Source: Pseudovibrio sp947494035
GTDB taxonomy: Bacteria; Pseudomonadota; Alphaproteobacteria; Rhizobiales; Stappiaceae
Length of the DNA stretch: 64,000 nt
Direction of reading: 5' to 3'
Assembly: GCA_947494035.1 (NCBI GenBank)
Contig: CANLTN010000007.1
Span: 62,001 to 126,000, forward strand
The position numbers and the translations under genes are program-made. Below the pieces are notes generated by a model. The model did not search any database. It saw only the letters and a program-made list of their open reading frames with translations, and was not told the origin of the DNA. How positions within the stretch are numbered: the stretch's first letter is position 1; every line of letters begins with the position of its first letter. Shown one piece after another: positions 36,583 through 45,939 of this stretch.

Positions 36583-37776
36583 TCAGGCTACGCGGTTGCC
36601 TTGACGCCAGACACCGCGGACGATTGGCACATCACCAACCATTCGCACCTGAACCAGATCGGCACGGCGGCCAACCTCAAGTGCGCCACGATCAGAAAGA
36701 CCGACTGCCTCTGCGGGGATCTTGGTGACTTTCTGAAGGGCTTCGGGCAGCATGAGAGTGTTGACTTGCTGTGCTAGCACAAATGCTGCCTGCAGCAGGG
36801 AAACGGGGACATAATCGGAGGACAGGATGTCCAGATAACCAGCTTCCGCTAGTTCAAGCGCGGAGATGTTACCCGTATGGGATTTTCCGCGCACCACGTT
36901 TGGTGCTCCCATCAGCACTGCCATGCCCGCTTCGTGGGATGCTTTTGCAGCTTCCAGTGTGGTGGGGAACTCTGCCACGTGGATGCCGAATTGGGTCGCT
37001 TCTTCAACGTGGGCGAGCGTGGCATCGTCGTGACTTGCCAGTATCATGCCAGCTGCTCTGGCGGCAGCGGCGATGGCATGGCGGTTCTTGTCAGAGTTGC
37101 GTTCTGCGCGCGCTTGCATTTTTGTCGTGAAATTCAGCAGTTGCTCGTCAGAAAAACCCCTCTTCGTTTTATAGAAGAATTTGTAATCAGTCATTGAAGT
37201 GAACTGGCGCTGTCCCGGTGTGTGATCCATCAAAGAGGCGAGGCGAACACGTGGGTCCTCGTTGAACAGTTCAAAACCTTCAATGCAGTTGTCGGCTGAG
37301 ACTTCGCATCGTAGGTGGATGTAGTGGTCAGCACGCAGGCGGCCTTCTTGCTGGCCAATCTCGATTGCGTCTGCCATCGCGCGCATGTCTTTTGCAGTAA
37401 GCTCAGAGTTGGCTTCTGTGCCGACACGCAATGCGTCAAATACGGTGGTGATGCCGGAGCACGCGATTTGCGCGTCATGGGCCTGAACAGCAGAGACAGC
37501 GTTCCAGATTACTCCCGGACGCGGCTTGTAATGGTTTTCAAGATGATCAGTGTGCAGCTCGACAAGGCCAGGAATGAGGTAGTCGCCTTCGCAGTCCAGT
37601 GCGTTGGAGACACTGCCGCTGCTCACGTCGTGGATAATGCCGTTCTCGACTGCCAGAGAGCCTGTGATAATCTGATCTGGAAGGATCAGCTTTGCATTGG
37701 TGAAGGCCATTGGGGTGTGGGGCTTGAGCAGTGTTGACTGTTGGTGTGGTGCTTCACTGACTAATACGTCGCTCAT
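36583..37776 (-). CDS. phnM: Ribose-1-methylphosphonate 5-triphosphate diphosphatase PhnM
   Basis: Amidohydrolase that removes pyrophosphate from 5-triphosphoribosyl-1-phosphonates in the C-P lyase pathway. The 397-residue enzyme has the metal-binding ELHTDHLENH near residue 74, the central DHTPGQRQF motif diagnostic of PhnM, ASHDDATLAHVEE, and HTGNISALELAE. Its ATG overlaps the DUF1045 gene stop as ATGA, with GGAAGGA upstream, so the three genes DUF1045-phnM-phnN form one operon. The core genes phnGHIJK are not in the window. Confidence 0.93.
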   Translation of the reverse strand: MSDVLVSEAPHQQSTLLKPHTPMAFTNAKLILPDQIITGSLAVENGIIHDVSSGSVSNALDCEGDYLIPGLVELHTDHLENHYKPRPGVIWNAVSAVQAHDAQIACSGITTVFDALRVGTEANSELTAKDMRAMADAIEIGQQEGRLRADHYIHLRCEVSADNCIEGFELFNEDPRVRLASLMDHTPGQRQFTSMTDYKFFYKTKRGFSDEQLLNFTTKMQARAERNSDKNRHAIAAAARAAGMILASHDDATLAHVEEATQFGIHVAEFPTTLEAAKASHEAGMAVLMGAPNVVRGKSHTGNISALELAEAGYLDILSSDYVPVSLLQAAFVLAQQVNTLMLPEALQKVTKIPAEAVGLSDRGALEVGRRADLVQVRMVGDVPIVRGVWRQGNRVA

Positions 37777-38471
37777 GCTGCTGGTCCTTCCAATGGTTTA
37801 ATATCAATAACTTGGAATGGTGCGTCTGCCTCTGGTTCAACGCAGAGCGCGAGGTGGGAAATGGAAATTTCTTTATGAATGACGGGCTTAAAGTGTTCTT
37901 CTGCGGCAGCTTTGAGAGCTTTGCGTTCGTTCTCGTCTTCCAGTCGTTTTGACAGGGTCAAATGAAAATGGAAATGCTCAAAAATATAGGGATAGCCCCA
38001 CTGCAGCATGTAAGCGTCCTGCCGGGGTGTCAGTTTTGCCCTGCGGCGGCGTTCGATGTCTTTTTCGCTTAGCGGGGCGCGAAGGTGGTCAAACTCTTTG
38101 ATGCATTGAGCTGCCAGCTGGTTGAGCTGATCAGAAGGCTGGTTTGGGGTGAGGGCGAGAAAGTTGCCGAGGAAACTGGGCGCCAATCCGTCGATGGTGA
38201 AGGCAGATGTTCGTTTGGCAAATGCGGCGAAGGCGGCTTTTGCCTCGTCGGGTGATCGGCCTTCCGCCAAATGAAACGGCGGTTTCATGGTGGCGTGAAA
38301 GCCGTAGCGGCGGGCGTTTTTTGTAAGTGATTGCAGGCGTGTGGGCTCAATGCCCGTGAATGAAGGATGTTCTATGCTTTCATTGGTGAAGGCTGAACGG
38401 CCAAGCCATTGGCTGCCCAGTTCTGTTAGTTTTGCTGATTGCGGGTGGGTGAAATAGATTGCGTAACGCAT
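37773..38471 (-). CDS. DUF1045 putative phosphonate-metabolism protein (2H phosphoesterase-like)
   Basis: A 232-residue protein of the family repeatedly found inside phn operons of alphaproteobacteria. It has two H-x-T motifs, FHATMKPPF and FHLTLS, separated by about 100 residues, the pattern of 2H (LigT/RNA-ligase-like) phosphoesterases that act on cyclic phosphates. A role on the cyclic ribose phosphate made by C-P lyase is a fair inference but not proven here. It is the first gene of the leftward phn operon, divergent from phnF. Confidence 0.85.
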   Translation of the reverse strand: MRYAIYFTHPQSAKLTELGSQWLGRSAFTNESIEHPSFTGIEPTRLQSLTKNARRYGFHATMKPPFHLAEGRSPDEAKAAFAAFAKRTSAFTIDGLAPSFLGNFLALTPNQPSDQLNQLAAQCIKEFDHLRAPLSEKDIERRRRAKLTPRQDAYMLQWGYPYIFEHFHFHLTLSKRLEDENERKALKAAAEEHFKPVIHKEISISHLALCVEPEADAPFQVIDIKPLEGPAA

Positions 38472-38625
38472 GTTCAGAATATCCCTTGGCCTCCCGTAAC
38501 CGAGCGTACAGTGTCAACCCGATGACACGCCACTCTGATTCTCTGGCATTATGTGGTGACGCGCTGCGGAGCCGTGAGAGATTCTGTTTGCGCGTTAGAA
38601 TATGGTTGCTAAGTTAGACTTAATA

Positions 38626-38645
38626 TTGTCTAGTTGTCTATACAA
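38626..38645. promoter_or_regulatory. Candidate PhnF operator
   Basis: Two direct copies of TTGTCTA (38626-38632 and 38634-38640), the second extended into the palindrome TTGTCTATACAA (38634-38645). On the other strand this reads TTGTATAGACAA, two changes from the PhnF operator TGGTATAGACCA that I recall from Mycobacterium smegmatis. It lies in the divergent gap between phnF and the DUF1045-phnM-phnN operon. Confidence 0.5.
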
Positions 38646-38689
38646 ATAATTCACTCACCAAGTGATTGGTGTTGCTTCATGACGGTGAC

Positions 38690-39442
38690 ATGACGAAGCT
38701 GATTAAATTTGAGTTCTCTCCGATGGAGAGACGTGCGGGCGTTGCAATGTGGAAGCAGATTGCTGAAGTGTTGCGGTCCGAGCTTTCACGGGCTGAGGCT
38801 TCTGAAGGTGAGAAAATACCTACAGAACAAGAGCTTGCGCAGAGTTTTGAGGTTAACCGACATACGGTGCGACGGGCAATTTCGACGCTGATTGAAGAGG
38901 GTTTTCTGCGCTCGGATCAGGGGCGGGGAACGTTTGTTGCCAAGGCTCCGTTGGTCTATCCCCTCGGTCCACGAACGCGCTTTTCCGAGAATTTGTCGGG
39001 TCAGGCTCAGGAAATTTACGGAGATATCTTCCGCACAAGCGAAGTGGCCGCAGATGCTTATACCTCCGAATTGTTGGAGGTTGAGCAGGGCACAGCGCTG
39101 TTTGAATGCGAGACAGTGAGCTATGCGGATGGCGTACCAATCACGGTAGGAACACGCTGGTTTGAGGTCTCTCGTTTTCCGAATTTGCTCTCAGACCTGA
39201 AGGAAACCAGCTCTGTCACCAAGATCATGGAGAAGTATGGTTTTGGCGATTATAAGCGCCAGGAAACGCGGATTACAGCGGTGCTTTGTAGCGCACGCAA
39301 TGCGGGGTTGCTCAAGATCTCTGAGGGATCGCCTGTGCTTGTGATGGAGTCCATCAACGTGATTGGCGGTGGCATTCCGATTCAAGTTGGCAGGTCTTAT
39401 GTGGCTGCCGACCGGATGCACCTGACTGTCAGGAATGATTGA
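38690..39442 (+). CDS. phnF: PhnF-type GntR/HutC-family regulator
   Basis: A 250-residue repressor with an N-terminal GntR winged helix (WKQIAEVLRSELSRAE, IPTEQELAQSFEVNRHTVRR, GFLRSDQGRGTFVA) and a C-terminal UTRA ligand domain (from about residue 90; FECETVSYADGVPITVGTRW). Location opposite phn genes supports PhnF. The ATG at 38690 gives MTKLIKFEF; a TTG 8 codons upstream lies inside the palindrome CACCAA-GTGA-TTGGTG (38656-38671), so I prefer the ATG although its ribosome-binding site is weak. The gene ends 7 bases from the convergent CYTH-CHAD gene. Confidence 0.87.
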   Translation: MTKLIKFEFSPMERRAGVAMWKQIAEVLRSELSRAEASEGEKIPTEQELAQSFEVNRHTVRRAISTLIEEGFLRSDQGRGTFVAKAPLVYPLGPRTRFSENLSGQAQEIYGDIFRTSEVAADAYTSELLEVEQGTALFECETVSYADGVPITVGTRWFEVSRFPNLLSDLKETSSVTKIMEKYGFGDYKRQETRITAVLCSARNAGLLKISEGSPVLVMESINVIGGGIPIQVGRSYVAADRMHLTVRND

Positions 39443-39449
39443 GCATGGG

Positions 39450-41003
39450 TCAAAGCCAGTACTTGGGCGCTTCTACTGCTGCGTTCCAACGCTCCTGAGC
39501 GGTCAGCCATGCATGGTCTGCACGGGCCTGATGCCAGCCAGCAACGAAGCCAATGACGGCTGATACCTCGTTGTTTTGCAAGGATTGGGGAAGCTTCATG
39601 GCGACCAGCCGCTCGGCCATTGCAACGTCATTGAGGTAGCCGAAAGTGTTTTGCAGGCGTTTCAAGCACTTAAGGAAGATGCGCAGGTCTTCCGGCTCAT
39701 ACAATGAGCGGAAAAACTCAACCGTATAACGCATCTTTTTGAGTGCTTTACGCAGCTCATGGCGCTGCTCGATTGGGAGATCCTGAAGGTTTTCCGCCTG
39801 CTTTTCGCAGATCGTCCAGCGTTTGGTGAGTGCGTTTTGTGCGAAGGTTTTGACGGGCTGTGTGAGTTTCTTGCTTTTCGATAGCCCGAGGTTTTCTTTC
39901 CACGACGGGCTTTGTGCCAGCTCACCCAGCTGGAGTAGGAAGTTGTTGAGGGCCGGGTTGATCAGTTCGCGCCTGAGGTCGGCTTGCGCTTCAGTATGGG
40001 CCAGTTCAATGGCCTCTAAGAGCGGTGTTACAGAGTGGGTTTCAGGAAGGAGCGGAATGACTGGCGTGATAATATCTTCCACCAGCACATCGATATCCCG
40101 TTGATTTCCCGCAGTAGTTGCCAGTTGTTTGGCTGAGGTATCCAGCTCTGCGATAACCTCATTCTTCGCCAGTGCGCCTTTGTAGATGTTGATGGCGCTT
40201 CTTAAACGGCGCAGTCCGACACGAAGTTGGTGCGTGCCCTCGGAGGTTTCTTGCTGGAGAACGCAGGAACGGTTGGCAACAATCTGGTTGAGGCATTCAC
40301 CGATTATTGTCTGAAATGCTGAACCGGCGCTGTCTTCTGGCTTCAGTTCGATGTGGCTTGCATGCAGCGCTTCTGCTCGCAGTTCCGGCGGCTGCCCACT
40401 TGCAAGGCGATAGCCGATCCCTGCCTTGTTGGTGTTGGAAAACAGGATTGGCCGGTCTTTCATGAGTGCTGCTGCCAGTTTGTACAGGCTCTCGACCGGG
40501 CCTTCCATCAGCTCCAGCTCTACTTCATGGATCGGGTGTTCATCTGATTTGGTTTTGGCAATGCCGGAATCGAACGCAACCTCAATCTTTGCTCCGGCTT
40601 TGTCCGTGTAGTAGGCTAGCCTGCGGGAAATGGTTGTTTCAAAAAGGATTCCCCAGTTCTTGTCTTCCAGCAGAGACACGAGCTTGTGCCGAACTTCGTC
40701 ATCCGGGATGGCGTCGAAATCCGGCTCAATTCCGTCGATTGGGAACTCCAGTTCGATCCGTTTGGAGAGACCGGACTGCATGCTGCCGCCTTGTTTGATG
40801 GTTTGCAGCCAGTTGGTGCCGTTGTAGCGTGTTCGGAGTGCGATGCGTTCGTTTTTGAGGGTATGCTCCGGCGTGTCATAATACACGGAGCGGAGGGGGA
40901 TAACGGATTGCTCGCTGACCGCAAAGCCCTTGGGTGGCTCTGCTTTGGCCAGTTGCTCCAGCGTTGCTTCATCTACAGAAAGCTTAAGCTCAATCTCGTG
41001 CAT
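39450..41003 (-). CDS. CYTH and CHAD domain protein
   Basis: A 517-residue protein made of an N-terminal CYTH (triphosphate tunnel) domain, starting HEIELKLSVDE with the E-x-E-x-K signature and continuing to about residue 200, and a C-terminal CHAD helical domain rich in conserved histidines and basic residues (HQLRVGLRRLRSAI, RHELRKALKKMRYTVEFF). CYTH domains hydrolyse triphosphate compounds including inorganic triphosphate; CHAD domains bind polyphosphate. A polyphosphate-related role is therefore likely. No neighbour clarifies it further. Confidence 0.88.
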   Translation of the reverse strand: MHEIELKLSVDEATLEQLAKAEPPKGFAVSEQSVIPLRSVYYDTPEHTLKNERIALRTRYNGTNWLQTIKQGGSMQSGLSKRIELEFPIDGIEPDFDAIPDDEVRHKLVSLLEDKNWGILFETTISRRLAYYTDKAGAKIEVAFDSGIAKTKSDEHPIHEVELELMEGPVESLYKLAAALMKDRPILFSNTNKAGIGYRLASGQPPELRAEALHASHIELKPEDSAGSAFQTIIGECLNQIVANRSCVLQQETSEGTHQLRVGLRRLRSAINIYKGALAKNEVIAELDTSAKQLATTAGNQRDIDVLVEDIITPVIPLLPETHSVTPLLEAIELAHTEAQADLRRELINPALNNFLLQLGELAQSPSWKENLGLSKSKKLTQPVKTFAQNALTKRWTICEKQAENLQDLPIEQRHELRKALKKMRYTVEFFRSLYEPEDLRIFLKCLKRLQNTFGYLNDVAMAERLVAMKLPQSLQNNEVSAVIGFVAGWHQARADHAWLTAQERWNAAVEAPKYWL

Positions 41004-41269
41004 AATTGCAGGACCACCCTGTGCACAGCGCGCGAAGTGGAAGCTTGTTCCAACCCACTCTTGTTGATTTTAGGTAGTAAACATCTCGCGAAGACAATCG
41101 ACTGTAAAGGGCATAAAACGTTTATAGGCTTTTTGTAGGGGCATAATCCCTATCGGGTAAGGGCGTTTGAAATTTGTTGGATAAATGCTTCTTGGCGGGT
41201 TCTGCTGGGTATGATCGTGAACCAGCCCCCGAAATTCTCTTTCAGAGGCTAGAGTGCTGTTTCGGCTCA

Positions 41270-43486
41270 TTATTTCGGTTTCCAGCGCCGGAGTAGCATG
41301 GCGTTGGTGACGACGGAGACGGAGCTCATGGCCATAGCTGCGCCTGCGATGACTGGGGAGAGTAACCCCATGGCTGCAAGCGGGATACCGATGATGTTGT
41401 AGATGAAGGCCCAGAATAGGTTTTGCCTGATTTTTCTAAGGGTTGCCTTGGAAATGTCCAGTGCTGCCGGGATCATCTTTGGCTCGGAACGCATGAGAGT
41501 AACTCCTGCGGTTTCGAGCGCCACATCAGTGCCGGAGCCCATGGCGATGCCGAGATCTGCGGCTGCGAGAGCCGGGCCATCGTTGATGCCGTCGCCAACC
41601 ATCGCTACTCTATAGCCTTGTTTTTTCAGGTTATTTACGACTTCGTTCTTGCCTTCTGGCTGAACGCGGGCGAGGAACTCGTCGACGCCAACCTGATCTG
41701 CGATATTTTTGGCTGCAAGCTCGGTGTCGCCGGTGATCATTACCGTGCGAATGCCTTGTTTTTTAAGGGTTTCTATGGCTTCCTGCGCGGATTCTCTTGC
41801 TTGATCGACAAAGGCGAGGACGCCGATTGCGCGGTCTCCCAACGCGACTGTCACAGCGGTTTTGCCAGCAGATTCGTAAGTTTTTATAAGGCCTTCGCCC
41901 ATCATGGATGGGGTAATGTTGAGGTCATTCATCAGCGCGGCGTTGCCGATGGAGACCTGCTGGCCGGTCAGCTCTGCGATCAGACCCTTGCCGGGGATAG
42001 CTTTGATGGAGCGCGGGCGGGTCAGCTTCAGGTTCCGCTCTTCGGCGGCGCGGATAAGTGGGCTGGCGAGAGGATGCTCGCTGCCGAGCTGTATGCTGGC
42101 GGCGATTGTGAGCAGACGGTTGTCGTTGCGGTCAAATGCCTGAGCATCCGTCAGAATTGGCTTGCCAACGGTCAGGGTACCGGTCTTGTCAAAGAGGATG
42201 GTATCGATTTCGTGGGCGCGTTCCAGCGCTTCGATATCGCGGATAAGTATGCCAGCTTTGGCAGCAGCACCAGTGCCCGCGACAAGAGCAGTAGGGGTAG
42301 CAAGTCCCAATGCACACGGGCAGGCGATGACGAGGACGGCGACGGTTGCGCCAATTGCTTGGGTAAGGTCGCCGGAATACATCATCCAGCCAGCGAAGGT
42401 TGCCAGAGCGATCAGCACGATAACGGGCACAAAAATAGCGGCAACTTTATCGACTAATTTCTGCAATGGTGCCTTGGAGGCCTGTGCGCCTTCTACAAGG
42501 CGGATAATCTGGGCCAAGCGTGTTGATTCGCCAAGAGCGGTGGTGCGGATAAAAATTGCGCCGGAGCCGTTGATTGTTCCACCGGTTACCTGATCGCCTG
42601 TGTATTTGTGCACGGGAAGGCTCTCGCCGGTGAGCATAGATTCATCCAGCTCGCTTTCGCCATCTTCAATCAAGCCATCAGTTGGAATGCGCTCGCCTGG
42701 TTTGACAACAATGTAGTCACCGAGGCGCAGGTCCGAGATGCTGACGGGGACAATCTTGTCGCCGGAAATCTTGTTGGCCATGGTCGGGCGCAGGGCAATC
42801 AATGAGCGTACCGCTGCCGAGGTGGAGCGTTTTGCTTTAATTTCCAGATATTTACCCATCAAGATAAGCGTAAGAATGACTGCAGAAGCTTCAAAATAAA
42901 GGTCTGCTGTGCCGGCATTCGCGGCGAAGAAGACGTTATAAACGCTGTATAGATACGCTGCCGAGGTGCCCAGTGAAACGAGGACATCCATGTTGGCACC
43001 ACCATGGCGCAGGGCTGCAAACGCACCTTTGTAGAATCGGGCACCGACGAAAAGTTGAATTGGCGTTGCTAACGCAAACTGCATCAGTCCGGAGAGCTCA
43101 AATTGCACTCCAAAAGCCATCAAAGCCATTGGAATAACAAGAGGAATTGCTAGTAGCGTTGAAAGCGCAAAAAGTTGAAAGGTTTTGCGTTGTTCTGCGT
43201 CGCTATGTGCTTCGCGCTCTTCAAATGCCTTCTGCGCTGCCTCTGCTTCTTCCCGGCGCTCTTTCGCTTCAAAGCCAGCTGTGGTGACCACATCAACAAG
43301 GTCATGTGCTGCGAGCTGAGGGGTATGTTCCACCTCTGCCATTTCCAATGCGAAGTTGACGGTGGCGTCGACCACGCCTTCGGTTGCTTGCAGGGCCTTT
43401 TCCAAGCGAGATGCGCAACCTGCACATGTCATTCCGGTTATGTCGAGTTTGACGGTTTTGGCTGTGGCGGTTGCGTGTACATTCAT
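41270..43486 (-). CDS. copA: Copper-translocating P1B-type ATPase
   Basis: Inner-membrane pump exporting Cu(I). The 738-residue protein has one N-terminal heavy-metal domain with GMTCAGCASRLEKAL (about 18-32), eight predicted helices, the transmembrane metal site CPCALGLATP, the phosphorylation motif DKTGTLT, the SEHPLASP histidine-proline motif and the hinge MVGDGINDGPAL. The CPC motif and C-terminal pattern fit the CopA (IB-1) subgroup. It is not accompanied by a chaperone or by a cueR-type regulator in the window. Confidence 0.93.
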   Translation of the reverse strand: MNVHATATAKTVKLDITGMTCAGCASRLEKALQATEGVVDATVNFALEMAEVEHTPQLAAHDLVDVVTTAGFEAKERREEAEAAQKAFEEREAHSDAEQRKTFQLFALSTLLAIPLVIPMALMAFGVQFELSGLMQFALATPIQLFVGARFYKGAFAALRHGGANMDVLVSLGTSAAYLYSVYNVFFAANAGTADLYFEASAVILTLILMGKYLEIKAKRSTSAAVRSLIALRPTMANKISGDKIVPVSISDLRLGDYIVVKPGERIPTDGLIEDGESELDESMLTGESLPVHKYTGDQVTGGTINGSGAIFIRTTALGESTRLAQIIRLVEGAQASKAPLQKLVDKVAAIFVPVIVLIALATFAGWMMYSGDLTQAIGATVAVLVIACPCALGLATPTALVAGTGAAAKAGILIRDIEALERAHEIDTILFDKTGTLTVGKPILTDAQAFDRNDNRLLTIAASIQLGSEHPLASPLIRAAEERNLKLTRPRSIKAIPGKGLIAELTGQQVSIGNAALMNDLNITPSMMGEGLIKTYESAGKTAVTVALGDRAIGVLAFVDQARESAQEAIETLKKQGIRTVMITGDTELAAKNIADQVGVDEFLARVQPEGKNEVVNNLKKQGYRVAMVGDGINDGPALAAADLGIAMGSGTDVALETAGVTLMRSEPKMIPAALDISKATLRKIRQNLFWAFIYNIIGIPLAAMGLLSPVIAGAAMAMSSVSVVTNAMLLRRWKPK

Positions 43487-43803
43487 CAGAGCTATCTTCG
43501 GTTGCCGAGTTTAGACCCTCAGGACTTATTACCATTGTTGATGGCGGGTCAAGAGGTTGTAGAGAGTGTAAATACGCAAGCTCCCTTATGTGATGTAGAG
43601 TTGCTGTGATCCTGAGCAAAGCAATGTTCATGATTTGATCAATTTTACTGAGAACTCATGGGTTTTTTCGATGTTTGGCGTGTTAATGACCTTCCGTTCC
43701 CATAAGAGACACTGTGGATAGTCACGCAATGGGAAGTTGGTGGCGATATTTGCAAGTTACGTCAATGGGAGTGGGATTCTCTGAGTGAGCGTGCTGGATG
43801 GGT
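43487..43803. other. Upstream region of copA
   Basis: About 317 bases holding the copA promoter. On the minus strand TTGACC occurs with CCAT-N5-ATGG and an AT-rich patch downstream, but I cannot make it match a CueR box convincingly. No gene is supported. Confidence 0.35.
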
Positions 43804-44706
43804 CTAGCTAATTAGCTGTTTGCCAGAGAGCGCATCTGCCAGAAGGTCGAAGACCAGACGAATGCGTCTTGAGGTGTGGAGTTCGCGGTGGGTTGCCAGC
43901 CAGAACGGGACGACGAATGGCTTGAAGCTGGGTAGCACCTGTTCCATCTCTGGAAACTGTTCTGCAAGTTCCTTGATCATGACGATGATGCCGAGGTCGC
44001 TTCTTGCCAGTTCCCATCCGACCAGCCCGCTTGCGGTTGTCAGTTTGAAGTTGTGTTCTTGCAGGGGGAGCCCGGTTTCGGTGAAATACTGGAGGAACTG
44101 GTCTGGTCTGTCGAAGGCGATGAACTCGTGGCTGGACATGTCACCGGCAGATTGCGGGCGGCCTTTGCGGTCCAGATACGCCTTGCTGGCATAGAAATGG
44201 GCCGTGGTCTCGTGCAGAAGCCTTGCTGTCAGATCTGGTTGTTCCGGTCGGACATGGCGGATGGCTATGTCTGCTTCGCGGAGCTGCAAATCGCTAACCG
44301 CGTTGGTGGCGATGATCTCCACGTTAATTCCCGGTGCGATCTGTCGAAGGCGCTTCAGGATTGGAGGGAGTAGGTAGGCGGAGGCGGTATCGCTGGCGCT
44401 GATGCAGACGGTGCCGTCGATCTCCTGTGACTGGCCCGAAGCCGCCAGCGAGATACGGTTGGCGGCTTCTCCCATGGATTTCACATGGTCCAGCAGCTCA
44501 AGGCCTGCCGGTGTGAGGGAGAGGGAGCGGCCAATACGCTCAAACAGTGTGACACCCAACGCTTCTTCTAATGCTGCGACCTGTCTGCCCAATGTGGGCT
44601 GGGTGAGGCCGAGGGCTCTTGCCGCAGCCGAAAGCGAGCCTTCCTCAGCAGTGACGAGGAAGGCGCGGGCCTGATTCCAGTCGAATGAGACGCTCTGCCA
44701 ATTCAT
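43804..44706 (-). CDS. LysR-family transcriptional regulator
   Basis: A 300-residue LysR regulator: N-terminal winged helix (AARALGLTQPTLGRQVAALE, LFERIGRSLSLTPAG) and a periplasmic-binding-protein-like effector domain. It resembles the GcvA/AmpR-like subgroup that includes regulators preferring an FDWNQARAFL start. It is divergent from the methyltransferase gene with 85 bases between the starts and is the most likely regulator of it. Confidence 0.9.
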   Translation of the reverse strand: MNWQSVSFDWNQARAFLVTAEEGSLSAAARALGLTQPTLGRQVAALEEALGVTLFERIGRSLSLTPAGLELLDHVKSMGEAANRISLAASGQSQEIDGTVCISASDTASAYLLPPILKRLRQIAPGINVEIIATNAVSDLQLREADIAIRHVRPEQPDLTARLLHETTAHFYASKAYLDRKGRPQSAGDMSSHEFIAFDRPDQFLQYFTETGLPLQEHNFKLTTASGLVGWELARSDLGIIVMIKELAEQFPEMEQVLPSFKPFVVPFWLATHRELHTSRRIRLVFDLLADALSGKQLIS

Positions 44707-44791
44707 GCATATTTGTATATCTCAACTGCGAATTTTGGCAATTTGTTTTGCGAATATGCATGGATACACTGCAGGAAATGGAGGGTTTTCG

Positions 44792-45415
44792 ATGCAGGAT
44801 ACCGCAGGATTTTGGGACAAACATGCGCCGGGATACGTGGCGCGTCCAATGAAAGATGTTGCTTCCTATGAGAAGGCAATGGAGCGGGTACGCTCTTACC
44901 TTACCTCGGAGCAAGAGGTGCTGGAGCTGGGCTGTGGCAGTGGTGCGACTGCGATGCTTCTAGCCAAGCATGTCAAGCACATGACCGCCAGTGACATTTC
45001 TGGAAAGATGCTCGAATTCGGGCGTGAGAAAGCACAGAAGGACGGGATCGAGAATGTGAGTTTTGTGCATTCTCCGGTAGGCGGATCGTCGTTTTCTGGT
45101 CAGACCTATGACGTGGTGATGGCGTTTAATGTGATCCATCTGATCAAGGGCGCGGCTGATGCAATCAATCAGGTGCAACGGCTTGTGAAGCCGGGTGGAT
45201 TGTTCATTTCCAAGACACCGTGCCTTGGCGATTCAGCGTTTTACTGGCGCTGGATGATTAATGTGCTGCGACTTGTCGGGTATGCGCCTCATGTGACCTA
45301 CTTTAAGCAGGTGGATTTGGAGCGTCAGATTGAGCGGGCGGGTTTCAAGATTGTCGAGACTGGCAATTATCCTGCCTCACCGATGGGGAGGTTTATTGTG
45401 GCGCGTAAGAACTAG
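44792..45415 (+). CDS. Class I SAM-dependent methyltransferase
   Basis: A 207-residue methyltransferase with motif I VLELGCGSGATAMLLA (about residues 42-57), the acidic end of beta-2 in TASDISGKML and motif IV-like VVMAFNVIHL. The substrate is not evident; the small size and family resemblance to UbiE/methyltransferase type 11 proteins suggest a small molecule or lipid. The ATG at 44792 follows GGAGGG; an earlier in-frame ATG at 44705 would overlap the divergent lysR start and is rejected. Confidence 0.87.
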   Translation: MQDTAGFWDKHAPGYVARPMKDVASYEKAMERVRSYLTSEQEVLELGCGSGATAMLLAKHVKHMTASDISGKMLEFGREKAQKDGIENVSFVHSPVGGSSFSGQTYDVVMAFNVIHLIKGAADAINQVQRLVKPGGLFISKTPCLGDSAFYWRWMINVLRLVGYAPHVTYFKQVDLERQIERAGFKIVETGNYPASPMGRFIVARKN

Positions 45416-45495
45416 GGCAGCCTGACAAGACGTTGTGAGAGCGAAGGCACCAGATGGGTGTCCGCTGCTGAGCATCTCTGAAAGATTTTAGGGGG

Positions 45496-45861
45496 TTACC
45501 CGGTTACAGGTGCGGGGACCTGTGGGAGGTGATGCAGGTAGCGTCCAAAGATTGCGTTGCAATCTTCAAAGTACTTTTCGGTGAAGAGAATGTGCGTGTG
45601 CCAGACGATATCTACGGCTTTGGAAAGTCTGGCGCGTGCATCACGGGCACGCTCTTTATCGTGGTCGATTTCAAGTTTGAGTGCGCTGATCAGAAACTCC
45701 CGGTAGTCCTTCAGGGCTCGCCGGGCTTCTTTTTGCGGCCACTCATAACCGCCGGTTTCAACGGGAGCCGTGAGCTGGTTGAAAACGCAATCCAGATCAA
45801 GAGCTGCGATTTTCTCGCGGCCCTCTTCATATCTGGAGCGTTTTGTTGAATACCAGTCCAT
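45496..45861 (-). CDS. Small protein with GRDP-type WHTH...Y..DC motif
   Basis: A 121-residue protein, mostly helical, of unknown function. Its C-terminal VWHTHILFTEKYFEDC followed by IFGRYLHH matches the conserved D-x2-W-H-x-H-x6-Y-x2-D-C-x4-G-x4-H pattern of plant and bacterial glycine-rich-domain proteins (GRDP/DUF1399-like), a candidate metal site. There is no signal peptide or membrane segment. It lies downstream of the secreted 162-residue protein gene on the same strand, 78 bases away. Confidence 0.65.
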   Translation of the reverse strand: MDWYSTKRSRYEEGREKIAALDLDCVFNQLTAPVETGGYEWPQKEARRALKDYREFLISALKLEIDHDKERARDARARLSKAVDIVWHTHILFTEKYFEDCNAIFGRYLHHLPQVPAPVTG

Positions 45862-45939
45862 ATGTTCGGCTCCCGTTGCCAGAAGGTAAGCTTCAGCTCT
45901 GATGAGAGACCTGAAGCTTTGTCTTCGTTGTTTGATTGA

